This document shows, piece by piece, positions 38,301 through 51,276 of a DNA stretch of 64,000 bases (position 1 is its first letter; every line of letters begins with the position of its first letter). The DNA comes from Tritrichomonas foetus (lineage: Eukaryota; Parabasalia; Tritrichomonadida; Tritrichomonadidae), in the NCBI GenBank assembly GCA_001839685.1, contig MLAK01000617.1, positions 1 through 64,000 of the forward strand, read 5' to 3'. Position numbers and translations under genes: made by a program. The notes under the pieces are model-generated. The model saw only the letters and a list, made by a program, of their open reading frames with translations, did no database searches and was not told the DNA's origin.

Positions 38301-41300
38301 TATAAAGCAATTTTTCCACATATTTATGAAAAGAATGACCTTTTATTATCTAAAATTACAGATGGAATTAATACGCATCCAAGTTATTTGTATTCACTTT
38401 TATCTTGTCTTGATAAAATGCTTGAAAATAATTTTATAAATGAAGATGATAAAATAATTTTTACAAAAGCTTTAATTAACTCATATTTATTTCCTGATTC
38501 ACAAGATAAAGATAAAGAATGCTTTAAAATTGCAGTTCATTGTCTTTCAATGATGCAAAACAATATTTTATTAGATCATTTAAATCGACTTCATTTTGGA
38601 AGAACACAATATTCTGAATGGGACATTGATGGAGATTCAAATATTGTTTCTTCAAATGGCCATTGTGGATTATCTAATCTTGGTGCCACTTGTTTCCTAA
38701 ACTCTACTTTGCAGCAATTCTTTTCAATCCCAGTTTTAAGGAAAGCTGTAATTGAGTATAATGGAAATGATCAATTTATGAATCAACTTCGAATCTTATT
38801 TGCGGAAATGTATTTATCGAAAGGTCAATTACAATCACCAAACAAATTGGTTGAAGTCTGGACTGGCTGGGATGGAGAACCAATGGATCCTTTAATACAA
38901 CAAGACGCTGTGGAATTCACACAGATGTTAATTGATAAACTTGAATCTGGATTAACTCGGGAATTTATGAATGATATTTTTGGTGGAACAACTCTTGATA
39001 AATTTGAAGGAATATCTGATCATTTTATATCTCAGTCTGAACAATCATTTTCTTCTTTTACTCTTCCTATTCAAGGATCATCCAATGTTGATGAAGCTTT
39101 CTTAAAATACCAAAATCCTGACTTTTTCACAGGGGAAAATCAATATTTTGCTGAAAGTTTGAATAAGAAAATTGATGCTAAAAAATATGCAATTCTTGGA
39201 AAGCTTCCAAGAGTTTTAATAATGCAATTATCAAGATTTGAATATGATTATCGCCTAGGAAATCGAACAAAGATTAATTCTACTTTCCATTTTCCTTCAA
39301 TGTTGGATTTGTCTAAATATACTACAAATGATATAAATCAAGAACATATATATTCAATTCATGGAGTTGTCATGCATCATGGAGCAGCTGATTTTGGTCA
39401 TTATACATCATACATCAAAGATAAAGAAACCAATAAGTGGTTTTTGTACAATGATTCATCTGTTTCTGAAGTAAATGAATATGAAGTTTTATTGAATGGT
39501 TCTGGTCAACAAAGAAAGAATTCATCAGGATATATACTTTTCTATGAAAGAATTGATACAATTAATGAGAAAATTGAAACACCTTCGATTTCACTATCTT
39601 TATCAAGTAGAATTCAACAAGAAAATCATAAAAAAGATGAATATCGTCTATTTTGTAGTGAGCCTTATTATGAATTAATGAAAATGTTAGCAGAAAAAGG
39701 TGATTTTCATTTTGTATCGATTCCTATTTATTATTATTTTGATACATTTCCATTTACATTGCATGTTAAAAAAGCGAATGATTTTGCACCATTAATTATC
39801 GAAAAACTAAGAAAGTTTAAAGAATTAAGAGTGATTTTTATGGACTTTTTATCAGAAGGGCCATTTTCATGCTCATTAATTTATAGTTCAGTCGTAAGTG
39901 TAAGAAAAGGTGCCTTAGATATGATCAAAACATTAGAATTTGAACTTTTTACACCAAAATTTATTGATAAACTAATTGGCCAAATTAATTCACTTTATTA
40001 TTATGAATTTGATCAATATTTCCTTTTAATTTATCATTTAATCAGTAATTCTAAAATTATTTATGATTATATCGTCAACAAAAACATTCAATATTTCATA
40101 ACAAAACTTCTTTTTCAAAACATTCCAAATTCAATTCTAGAAAATAATGATAATATTGATTCTTTTTATCGCGGAATATGTTTTACTGGACTTTTTTATG
40201 TAATTTCCAAAATTAAAATCTATCCAAATAATATTCACTTTTTCTTAAATGAAGAATTCATGATAAACGTTTTGAAATCTCGAACAACTTTAGATTCTGT
40301 AAATGCTCTACTCAAATCTTTCCACACATTGAATTTATCCAATGAAGCATTCTCGTATAACAATAATGATTATGGTTGTGGTTTAAGTAGTCATCAACAA
40401 GTTTCGAATTTTATTATGAATTTAGCAGGAAAATATGGCATTTATAATAATTATTTTAGAATTATTCATTTATTGTTTTATTATTATCAAATTGATGCAA
40501 TTCCTTTGATTTCTCGTTCTCGTTTTGTTATTGAAGGAAGGTCATCCAATAATTTTGATTTAGCAATGGCAATTTGTATGTTGATTCAGCAATCTACTTT
40601 AAAAAATATCTTTTTAGATAATCTTGATTCTTGGCTTTTCCAACTTCTCACTGATGAACTTCATGATTGTAGAATTGCAGCTGAACATGCAATTTCATTT
40701 TTAGTTCAAGATAGATTATTCGATGATATTCCATTACTTCCTATGCATGAGCTTGAATATTGTGATTCGGAATTTAGTTTGGCGAAATTGAGTAATTTTG
40801 AAATGATTGAACGAAATAATTCAATGATTGAAATTGCTTCAGCCGTTCATAAATGTTTATTAAAAAATAAAAATAAAGCCATTGAATTATTAAAGAAATG
40901 CACTGATTTAATTTGTTATCAATATATTGATTCGTTTGATATTTTAAGTGAAATTATCAACTATGATATTTCTCAAGATTTTGCAGAAATCGCACAAGAA
41001 GGAATTATTGATTCTAATAATATCAAAGAATTCGACAGTCATTTAAGTCGAATTTGTAAAGCACTAAAGCGTTGTAAAAATTCTCTTTATTTAAATAATG
41101 AATTTATTTATCAATTCTTCCCTTTAGTGGAACAATTATATAATCCAAGCTGTACTTTAACTGTTGCCATTAAATTTTTCCGTGAAATGGAAAATTCAGT
41201 CACTAAGTTTCCCAAACCGTTTATTGAAGTATTTTTGAAGCAATACACATTTGATGATAACATAAATATTTTGGGGAAAGCGAAAGAATTAAAATCATAT

Positions 41301-42371
41301 TTACCAATTTTTGCAGAAAATGAGCCTGATTTTGTTTTTGAAATCTTAAAACAAAATATTTTCAAATTTGCAACAGTGAATTTATCAGATGTAATTTATT
41401 TGTTAACAATGATCAAACCAGATAGAAAATTACCTTTATTGAATTACATTTGGGGCTCTGTAAATAAAAAGCAATCTTATCCATTGAATGAAATGGTTGT
41501 CCTTGCCTTTAAATATCATTTGCATCAAAGTAAACCAAATGAACAGTCAAATGAATGCATCAATGAATTCACTGATGATGATATTGATGATATTTTAGCA
41601 ATGATTTCACTTCTCAATTCCCCTGAATTGCATGAAAGTGGAAGAAAATGTGTGTGGAAATTGATATTCGATTGTAAACCTACTTTTATTGAATTCATAT
41701 CTGTTTATAATTGGAAAGGCGACTGGAAAGACTTGGCAATTTATTTGATGATTGAAAAAAGCCCAGATTGTGTTGATCTTGCAATTGAAGCTTCACGAAA
41801 TTCACTTGAAGCCTTTGAAATCCTTTTTGAGTTCCTCATTGAAAATGCCCCTGAAAAAATAATGACTTTAAGCTTCATTCAAGCCATTATGACACAAACC
41901 ATGAATTATAATCATGATTTTGTGATTCATTTCATTAAGTCTTTATGCATAATCAATAATTCTAAAAATAACCTTCAAAATCTTCCTATCACAAACGATT
42001 GTCCAATCAAAACAGATGAATGTGCAGTTAACAAAGAAAGTTGTATGAAAAATATAGAAAATCATAAAGAGAATATCTTAGAATATGATAATGAGTTTTT
42101 AGAAAGAATTATTACACCATTGGCTGATGATTTATGTTTAAGGGTTAAATGTTTTAATGATATTTTGGTGGATCCAATTTTTGAAGCAATCGATGGAATT
42201 GGTATTCAACAAATTATTGAAAAAATGAAAGTACTTAAGGAATTTGAAATCGGTAAGAAATTGTGTTTCAAAGATATAGATTTATTGAAGAAAGCCTGTA
42301 ACGAAAAAATTTGTGACAATTTAAATTTACCTGAGATGAAAGAACTTTTATGCCTTGTTCAAGAATTTTAA
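35364..42371 (+). CDS. Giant USP-family ubiquitin-specific protease (USP9X/USP34-like layout)
   Basis: The 2335-residue protein starts at the ATG at 35364 (the in-frame codon at 35358 is GTG). The catalytic domain lies in the middle (about 1100-1410). It has Cys box GLSNLGATCFLNSTLQQFF with nucleophile C1110, a QQDAVEF element, and His box GADFGHYTSYI-like AADFGHYTSYIKD with H1346. YNDSSVSEV follows with D1366-equivalent D1364, and then SSGYILFYER. The triad is complete, so an active deubiquitinase is expected. Flanking regions of about 1100 and 930 residues are helical and armadillo/HEAT-like, as in USP9X, USP24 and USP34. Substrates are unknown. The gene is divergent from the WD40 gene; two palindromes lie between them. 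The zinc-ribbon cysteines of many USP fingers are not evident. Confidence 0.93.
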   Translation: MIQPEEDFNTWILIACSTIDDPEQFSYFIPDIQRMIYSIIDYHSLPPPITNETVTFIIRLNNDILFKSLSISRMSDDLIELFRDLFFTVLDFAKYGIMVRNEHIIKCGFTLIQNHGFPIFRISDELSSIVIADYAFKIELYQLSYKELANGPENIGIFAAYYHIIDELSMNDESFYLIDFSTICARAALKLARENPRMNTQAISRIFTRILGDITHDNYDTSEIIEFCLPWLDLFCFFAKSGIFEKVLFGFQQIKELFDDEKLVEGVIDYFSTPENLKIFEFKTIHPELCQYVSEILTYLADYDFVPIELLTSLWNLHSVQHSSDLSKFLVIFSSIATTLSIAKLNILVPLCISPAKENESEEWINFLFIFGRNVGERTEAESCFELIRDKLLTLSFTPGPFQLLIQNKLPAIINYHLNRESFNSIYFKLKEHGNENPFFIYSLLSAAFFSQHFENRSEAEELLNKTFENLESINDESSQNVILTFIGSLCYNNLLELENEQLDIIFKYKNSKDFVNLVSRLILRDLIPIDHLQRIILHIPPEEINDQIYYLVSTIVKFYNELGQDFRIRKLPFIHEKLLWEMSLKRSSQTENFAEFLCKLYSSNDGINLSDYDMMSTFIQTWNEYFFGSSDKDIAISLLRNFIHEIESTIDVESYNIKRHTISVNQKMIHVEINSNLLSSNLAFDLPENTLVLVVKHRVARVAFITVNEFIFLRFNKVVEARATLRQIAGNQNSLKFNIKMIMKDKVRPNRYDRKVIPSQLIMQSSETVNYLVSLLKDNNKEAKLLLDFLPTNVDTLIHIDEMKKRKSFDYSSFLPLEFPNLFMYNFEALIEKFNENVNQIKNHFRRTGGFHYLIKAILNEELSTKVIAFMKKEMDDFIKRELSQELFDVLLPHLIKIEDNTSQFIAIIEFLKPIFSLENLNIQLPNNFANDILKPLIFSKYSINRKTIPEFLSHLNIPLSMFIDFIEFVTEETADTFYKAIFPHIYEKNDLLLSKITDGINTHPSYLYSLLSCLDKMLENNFINEDDKIIFTKALINSYLFPDSQDKDKECFKIAVHCLSMMQNNILLDHLNRLHFGRTQYSEWDIDGDSNIVSSNGHCGLSNLGATCFLNSTLQQFFSIPVLRKAVIEYNGNDQFMNQLRILFAEMYLSKGQLQSPNKLVEVWTGWDGEPMDPLIQQDAVEFTQMLIDKLESGLTREFMNDIFGGTTLDKFEGISDHFISQSEQSFSSFTLPIQGSSNVDEAFLKYQNPDFFTGENQYFAESLNKKIDAKKYAILGKLPRVLIMQLSRFEYDYRLGNRTKINSTFHFPSMLDLSKYTTNDINQEHIYSIHGVVMHHGAADFGHYTSYIKDKETNKWFLYNDSSVSEVNEYEVLLNGSGQQRKNSSGYILFYERIDTINEKIETPSISLSLSSRIQQENHKKDEYRLFCSEPYYELMKMLAEKGDFHFVSIPIYYYFDTFPFTLHVKKANDFAPLIIEKLRKFKELRVIFMDFLSEGPFSCSLIYSSVVSVRKGALDMIKTLEFELFTPKFIDKLIGQINSLYYYEFDQYFLLIYHLISNSKIIYDYIVNKNIQYFITKLLFQNIPNSILENNDNIDSFYRGICFTGLFYVISKIKIYPNNIHFFLNEEFMINVLKSRTTLDSVNALLKSFHTLNLSNEAFSYNNNDYGCGLSSHQQVSNFIMNLAGKYGIYNNYFRIIHLLFYYYQIDAIPLISRSRFVIEGRSSNNFDLAMAICMLIQQSTLKNIFLDNLDSWLFQLLTDELHDCRIAAEHAISFLVQDRLFDDIPLLPMHELEYCDSEFSLAKLSNFEMIERNNSMIEIASAVHKCLLKNKNKAIELLKKCTDLICYQYIDSFDILSEIINYDISQDFAEIAQEGIIDSNNIKEFDSHLSRICKALKRCKNSLYLNNEFIYQFFPLVEQLYNPSCTLTVAIKFFREMENSVTKFPKPFIEVFLKQYTFDDNINILGKAKELKSYLPIFAENEPDFVFEILKQNIFKFATVNLSDVIYLLTMIKPDRKLPLLNYIWGSVNKKQSYPLNEMVVLAFKYHLHQSKPNEQSNECINEFTDDDIDDILAMISLLNSPELHESGRKCVWKLIFDCKPTFIEFISVYNWKGDWKDLAIYLMIEKSPDCVDLAIEASRNSLEAFEILFEFLIENAPEKIMTLSFIQAIMTQTMNYNHDFVIHFIKSLCIINNSKNNLQNLPITNDCPIKTDECAVNKESCMKNIENHKENILEYDNEFLERIITPLADDLCLRVKCFNDILVDPIFEAIDGIGIQQIIEKMKVLKEFEIGKKLCFKDIDLLKKACNEKICDNLNLPEMKELLCLVQEF

Positions 42372-45290
<2,919 letters not shown>

Positions 45291-45506
45291 TATATAGGGA
45301 CAAAAAAATCATTCATTGACTTATTCTTATTATTATTTAATAGTGAACATAATAGCTTTACATTTAAAGCAAAGAATTTTTAAAAATAAAATGATTTTTA
45401 TTTGATCATCTACAAAATATTTTCATTATATAGCATATAATATTCCTTTTGAAACAGAATTCTTTCTATCAGGATAAAGATAGATCATTACATAATAATA
45501 ATACTA

Positions 45507-45733
45507 TATAATAATGATACTACATAATAATGATACTACATAATAATGATACAACATAATAATGATACTACATAATAATGATACAACATAATAATGATAC
45601 TACATAATAATGATACAACATAATAATGATACAACATAATAATGATACAACATAATAATGATACAACATAATAATGATACAACATAATAATGATACTACA
45701 TAATTAATGATGCTATATAATAATGATGCTACA
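45507..45733. repeat. 16-bp minisatellite, about 14 copies (CATAATAATGATACWA)
   Basis: Fourteen successive 16-base units differ mainly at one position (ATACTAC or ATACAAC), with the last two diverged to ATGCTA. It lies between the convergent choline-transporter-like and GNAT genes. Confidence 0.92.
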
Positions 45734-45818
45734 GAATGATAATTTCACAATTCCAAAGATTATTTCTACAATGTATTTTTATTACTAAATATATAAGTTT
45801 CATTCATACTAATTCTGT

Positions 45819-46310
45819 TCATTTTCCGTGGAACCACTTTTTGAATACTTTTGCACGTGAAACGCCGCCCATTTCATATCCGTTCTTTTGGTAGAACTTG
45901 GAGCGCTCTGCATCACCCTGGCTAGTGGGTGGTGGCTGTGTCAAGTCGAGGGCAATCATTCCATTTTCCTTGGCATGCTGCTCAATCTTCTTCAGCATTT
46001 TGGAGCCGACGCCAAGCCCGCGTGCGGCTGGGTCGATTACAAGCTCCTGCAGGTAGGCGTACTTTCCGCCAAAGTGGAGGGCATTCTGAAAAGTGACAAT
46101 TGCTGCGCCGAGTTTTTTACCTCCGTCTTCAGCGACAAAAATAGCGCTGTGTTTTGGATCTGAAATGAGTTCTTCGAAACACTTGTCCATATTTTCGACT
46201 TCTGGAAGTTCTTCAAGGTTTTCGCCCATTTGTATGAGTTGTTTAACAGCGTGGGTGACGAAATTGCAATCGTCCTTTTTCGCAAATCTGATTGATAAGT
46301 GTCTGATCAT
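45819..46310 (-). CDS. GNAT-family N-acetyltransferase
   Basis: The 163-residue protein is a complete GNAT domain. It has an N-terminal alpha/beta unit (IRFAKKDDCNFVTHAVKQL), then beta strand YLQELVIDPAARGLGVGSKM with the acetyl-CoA pyrophosphate loop RGLGVG (97-102), and the late SKFYQKNGYEMGG with Tyr140 as likely general acid. The layout is like spermidine/thialysine acetyltransferases (SSAT-like), but the substrate cannot be fixed. Likely cytosolic. The ATG at 46310 follows TCA directly. G and C are clearly more frequent than in neighbouring genes. That could mean high expression or a gene acquired from bacteria. Confidence 0.92.
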   Translation of the reverse strand: MIRHLSIRFAKKDDCNFVTHAVKQLIQMGENLEELPEVENMDKCFEELISDPKHSAIFVAEDGGKKLGAAIVTFQNALHFGGKYAYLQELVIDPAARGLGVGSKMLKKIEQHAKENGMIALDLTQPPPTSQGDAERSKFYQKNGYEMGGVSRAKVFKKWFHGK

Positions 46311-46313
46311 TGA
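46308..46313 (-). promoter_or_regulatory. TCAATG: initiator-like TCA abutting the GNAT start codon
   Basis: The minus strand reads ACAGACTCAATG. Same arrangement as the SGF29-like and WD40 genes. Confidence 0.4.
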
Positions 46314-47169
46314 GTCTGTTAGAGTTGTGTGATGAAAAAGGTTGAACCTTTTGATTAATGAAGTGATTTTTCAGTGGATTTCTCGATTAGATCTAAATGG
46401 CCATTTGCTCTCAAAATAAAAATAATTTATTCATTTTTGAATATAAAATTTTCATGTGTTTCTATGATTTCAAAGAAAAAGTTTATATAAGTTAATATTT
46501 TGAAATTATATTACCAATATTTACCTGAATTTAGTTCAATAATTGATTGACATATATCGCGAGAATAAGATAGTGTTTGGATTCATCATATCATTTTTAC
46601 ATTTAAGTAATAATTGAAATAAATTTAAATATAATAATAAATAGTTTTAATGGAATTTTAATCGAGGTTTTCCTTGTTATTTCTTTGAGTTAATTTTTTT
46701 AATTTTTTATGGTAATAGAAAAAATCCGACCATGTTATTTTGAAATTTCAATGATAGTGGAAAAATAAAACACAAATTTAATTGATCTTACAGATGTATA
46801 CAAACTAACTAGCTCTAGATGTAGAAGACTATTGAGAGATCTAAATGAATAATTGTTGATATTATTGTCATCTAAATATTATTTAATTGTAATCCTATTA
46901 ATAATATATAAATATTATAATTTAATAATCAAGATACAGAGAAAACCAAATCCAAAAAAAAATTGTGAGAAAAAAATAAACCCAACAGAAATTTCTGAGA
47001 ATTATTGAGATAAAAAGGGATTTTATAGCATTAATATCTTGATTATTTCTTATCATAAATCGTGCTTTTTATTATCATATGACCCTCCATCGAAAATTAT
47101 AATGTTTTCCAAAATACAAAAATGAAGTATAAAAAAAATATTAATAATTTTGATATAAATAAAAAAAAT
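46311..47169. other. Intergenic region, no gene seen
   Basis: AT-rich spacer with no coding-like frame, RNA gene or ordered repeat. Confidence 0.5.
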
Positions 47170-47435
47170 TTAGGCATCAATGAGAAGATTACGAATGTTT
47201 TGCCATCTAAATGGCGAGTCATCAGAAAATTCACTTGGCATTGAGTCTGGAAAAAAACATATTGGATTCCATTTTTCTTGATTTGGTCTTTCAATCGTTG
47301 TATCTGTATCCCTGCTTGAGAATGTGCTGTTGAGGACTGCCAGTCTATTTTCTTCATATACAAAAATTTTATGACAGAAAAGATTTCAATACATTCATAT
47401 TTGTCAAATGGAAATTGAATTAATTCACCATCACT
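47170..47435 (-). pseudogene. Decayed 3' end of an unidentified protein-coding gene
   Basis: On the minus strand one frame reads LSDGELIQFPFDKYECIEIF and continues SVIKFLY. A shift near 47350 moves to another frame with EENRLAVLNSTFSSRDTD, then PNQEKWNPICFF, then RWQNIRNLLIDA and a TAA at 47170. Both frames have protein-like composition, unlike the surrounding AT-rich DNA. Stops precede the first frame and no start is seen. I do not recognise the family. Confidence 0.5.
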
Positions 47436-50083
47436 GAGTTAAAACTATCAAAATTTTCGCGATTTTTAATTAAAAATCGATAGAAGAAGTGTAAATAGAA
47501 TTATGGGAAGCAGTATTATAATCTTTATGATTCTTGGAAAAAAAGCTTCTCACAATTTTTTTTTAGGCTTTCTCCAAAATCGCTCTTTTTTCGGTTTAAT
47601 TGTTGCAAAATTTCAAAACTATGAATAAATATGGCTCATAACTATAAAAAATAGATTTAACAATTGACTGAAAGCTGTTCACCCGAAAACTGAAACAATA
47701 GCTTCTTCAGAATCATTTTCGAAATATTTGTGAATTCGGCCATTTGCGAAGTTTGCGATAAGGGAAATTTTCGTCATTCTTTTAGCTATTTGGGTTTTGA
47801 TTTTTGACTGATGGTATTAAGTAATACTGATGATAAGGATCATTTTAGTGATTTCGTACGTTAAGACTATTTGGTTTGTATACATCTTGATCTTACGAAA
47901 AATAGTCAAAAACTTTCATTGTCAGGTATTGAATTACAACGTTGTGATTTCAAAAACTTCTTAAACAATATCGTAGTTATTTCAATGACACTTTAAGAAA
48001 ATTGAAAGAAATACAAATAAATCTGTGGTTAATAATTGAATTTTTGTGGGGGAGATTCAAAAACATTTTCCAAATCTCCAAAAATTGCCTTTTTTCAACA
48101 ATTGATAGTTCGTCGATGAAGATTGATCCAGTTTATAATTTCCCACAATTCGTTAAATCATACTGTCTGCTACTGACAGTCAGCACTCAAGAAAGAGAAT
48201 GACAATATCATAAATATTAATTGAATGATATATAAATTTGAAAAATTCGATAGAATTTGATAGCTTTACTCTCTCAATTATTGTTCATCAAATTAAAAAC
48301 GATTTGGAACTCACTATAAATATCGATTTCACGCATATCACTCAGTCTCCAGCTTAACGTAATGCTAAGAAAAATGTCTATTTCTTTTATCCGAAAACAG
48401 ATTGTATTATTTCCACAATATAAAATTGACTGCTTGTATTGAAAATTGATAAAATCTTGTTTTTTTGTCAAATTCCAATCTGGAAATACGTTTATTTTAA
48501 TTACACAAAATTAAATTTCCCCAGACAATGAATGCGATTCATTCATCCAAACAGAAATGGGATTGATACGAATTTTTTCTCAATTAAGTAACATCAGTTA
48601 AAAAGGCCGCAATTCGTTCAAACACAAAATTCTTATTTATTGATAATTCGAAATCAAGTCCAGAGTTTTCCTTTCATTTTTGCCTGAATATATTTTATAA
48701 CATCAATGAATCCTCACGTTTTCACATGGTTTTGACGCTTACATCTGGGCCAATCTTGAAGAATGTTTTTTTGTCCAGTTCTCGAATTTGAACGATAGTT
48801 TTTCCTTATAACTCAGGCAAACATTATAATACCTATAGAAGAGAATATAAACAAAAATTGAATAAAATTCTTCTTTTGAGTTTTGAGATAACGATTTTTT
48901 TCATCGAAAAACTCAGTTCTCATTTATTAAACACCAATGACAAAGTGTCCATTTTTTGTAAAAGAATAAATTTCCAGTAGTTGACAAAATAACAAACAAA
49001 AATAATTCAAGAAAATTCATTTTGTATAAATTCCTTGATAATGAACCTTTTCTCACATGAAAAATATACAAATCATGATTAGTAGCGCTACTTTTACTCC
49101 AGAAAAATAGTGAATTTATTTATTGCTCACTTATCTTTATTTCTAAAAGACGAAATTGTACAAAAAATGAAAAAATGATTTACTTTTATAATATGATACA
49201 TCATATACTAGAATATTATCAACAATCTTACGTTCGAAATCCAGGTTGTCCTAACATCAAATGTAAAATAAGCTACTTTTTAGAGTTTTATTGATTTCAA
49301 CAAGATAAAAATAATAACTTAGAAGTCTGAAACATTGTGAAGAAGTTGATTTCCCTGGAAGAAATAGAAATATTTAGATTTTTGTTGTTGATAAAAGAAA
49401 TAGATGAGCCCTATATATATATATATATAATTTAGTCAAAATTGGTACAGGTTTCCTACGATAAGCTATTGTTCGTTTTCATTATTATCATATATGAGAA
49501 ATTTTGGTTAGAATTCAGTTTACTCACTTTATTTGTATTATCGATGAAGCTTTATTTGAGAAAATGGAAATGAAGAAATGAAAACTAATAATTGGAACAT
49601 GATCATTTCTCTTGGTATAGCTGATAAATCACTTTTTTTATAAATCTTCTGCTATTTTTGATGGCCTCAAATAAAACTTTTATTCAATACTATGCATTTA
49701 TTGAATAGATGTTGATTTATTTGTTTTAATGAACATAAAATGGATTAGTGTTTAAAAATTTTCATTCATGGCCAGAAGAGATTCGGCATTTCTATATCAT
49801 TTAAAAATAAATAAATTCCTGTGTTAATTCTCATGATTTTCACATAAGTGATCAAAAACTTTGAATCTGTTTTCTCGGAAAAAAGACTTTGACCTTTGGA
49901 ATTAAAAAACTGTCAAAGACGCAATTTGAAATCAAAAACTGTGATTGAAAAATTACAATTCATCCGTTATCAACAATTAATTCACCTTTTTGTGAAAAAG
50001 TTTAATCTTGACAATCATTTTCAATAAAAAATGTCTGACATAACCTTCAAAAATGACGTCATTTTATAAAATTTTGCTGTGGA
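47436..50083. other. Gene-poor region, 2.65 kb
   Basis: No intact gene. A minus-strand frame of 28 codons at 48722-48805 contains IRELDKKTFFKIGPDVSVKT, which looks protein-like and may be another relic. A short (AT)n run lies near 49415. Otherwise nothing is visible. Confidence 0.4.
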
Positions 50084-50677
50084 ATGTTAATCGAAACAGA
50101 CAACCGAAATGACTTCCTATACCATTGGCCGTGTTTCACAGGGAAACTCAATCAATTCGATATTGCAGAATTTCAAGAGCGAATTCCTTCATCAGAATCC
50201 AATAATATTAATATTTCAATAACTTCTGAAGGCGAAAACAGTAGCGAAAACAATAACTCCGAATTAATTTACACTAGTTCCGATATTCAAAGCGACTCTA
50301 ACGATCAAAACGACATTTCAAATTTACTGAGAATTGTCGCATCGTCACCAAAGTATAGACATCCAGCCAACTACGAAAGGAACAGAATTGCAAAAAGACT
50401 TCAAACGATCGGAAAAATCAATATTCAAGACACGCCTCCCTATAAATGGATGAAAAATCAATTTGGAAGGCCCATCACGCAAAAAGAGTTTAGTTTAATC
50501 TACTTAAATCTGAAAACACTGATTCCTGGCGAGTTGGGGCCAAATAGAGATGCAAGTAGAAATCAGAAAGTGATGTTCAATTGGCTTTGTAAAGTGTGGG
50601 AAGTAGATCATTATCGCTTGATTGTTATGAACTTGATTTCACAAAGCATGATGAGAACAATCAAATTTCACAAGTAA
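50084..50677 (+). CDS. Small protein of unknown function with a basic C-terminal domain
   Basis: The 197-residue ORF starts at the ATG at 50084. Residues 1-85 are acidic and Ser/Asn-rich, probably disordered. Residues 90-197 are basic and ordered-looking, with YRHPANYERNRIAKRLQTIG, then TPPYKWMKNQFGRPITQKEF, LIPGELGPNRDASRNQKVMF and NWLCKVWEVDHYRLIVMNLI. The helical, Trp- and Arg-rich domain could bind nucleic acid, but I see no homeobox, Myb or zinc motif, and I do not recognise the family. No signal peptide or membrane segment. It looks real because composition differs from the flanks and it is the only long frame in 4 kb. Confidence 0.75.
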   Translation: MLIETDNRNDFLYHWPCFTGKLNQFDIAEFQERIPSSESNNINISITSEGENSSENNNSELIYTSSDIQSDSNDQNDISNLLRIVASSPKYRHPANYERNRIAKRLQTIGKINIQDTPPYKWMKNQFGRPITQKEFSLIYLNLKTLIPGELGPNRDASRNQKVMFNWLCKVWEVDHYRLIVMNLISQSMMRTIKFHK

Positions 50678-51276
50678 GAAAAAGAAAAATATATATTATA
50701 GATGAATTGTTTTTATTTAGATTAATTTATTGAAATAAATTGTCTTATATTTTGATACTCTTGTTGTTTTTCCTTTGAAAATTATCTTTCTCTCATTTTC
50801 TTGTGATTCTTCTCTTTTTCGTATGATTCATCAATTATTCGTATGCTTCATCCATTTTTTAGAAATCATTTGAGGAATTAGTGATTGGCACCATCATGAA
50901 AAAAAGAAAAATTGAAAGAGTTGTATTAATATACTGATTTAAAGATTCTTGTTATGATTATTTTTTGTTCATTTTTCACGATTTTTCTACTGCTGTATAA
51001 AACATAAGAACAAAAATTGTCAATTTAAAGTTTGGATTTGATATTTAATCAATAGTCCACACAGTATGAAATAGGTATCATGCTATTCTTTCTTTATATT
51101 TTTCAATAAATGAAAACAATAATAATCATATTTAAGATAAAAAAAGAGAGAAAATGTTACGAGAACCTTTTCTATTTACATACTAACACTAATATTTTTG
51201 TTTCTATAATATATAAAATATAAGTTATATTGTGAATCCAAAATTAATTAGATTTCTCTTTCTAATTTTATCACTT
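50678..51276. other. Convergent intergenic region
   Basis: Tail-to-tail AT-rich spacer. TTCTTCGTATGATTCATC-like pieces recur near 50815-50850 (two copies of CGTATG-TTCATC), a minor repeat. No gene seen. Confidence 0.45.
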
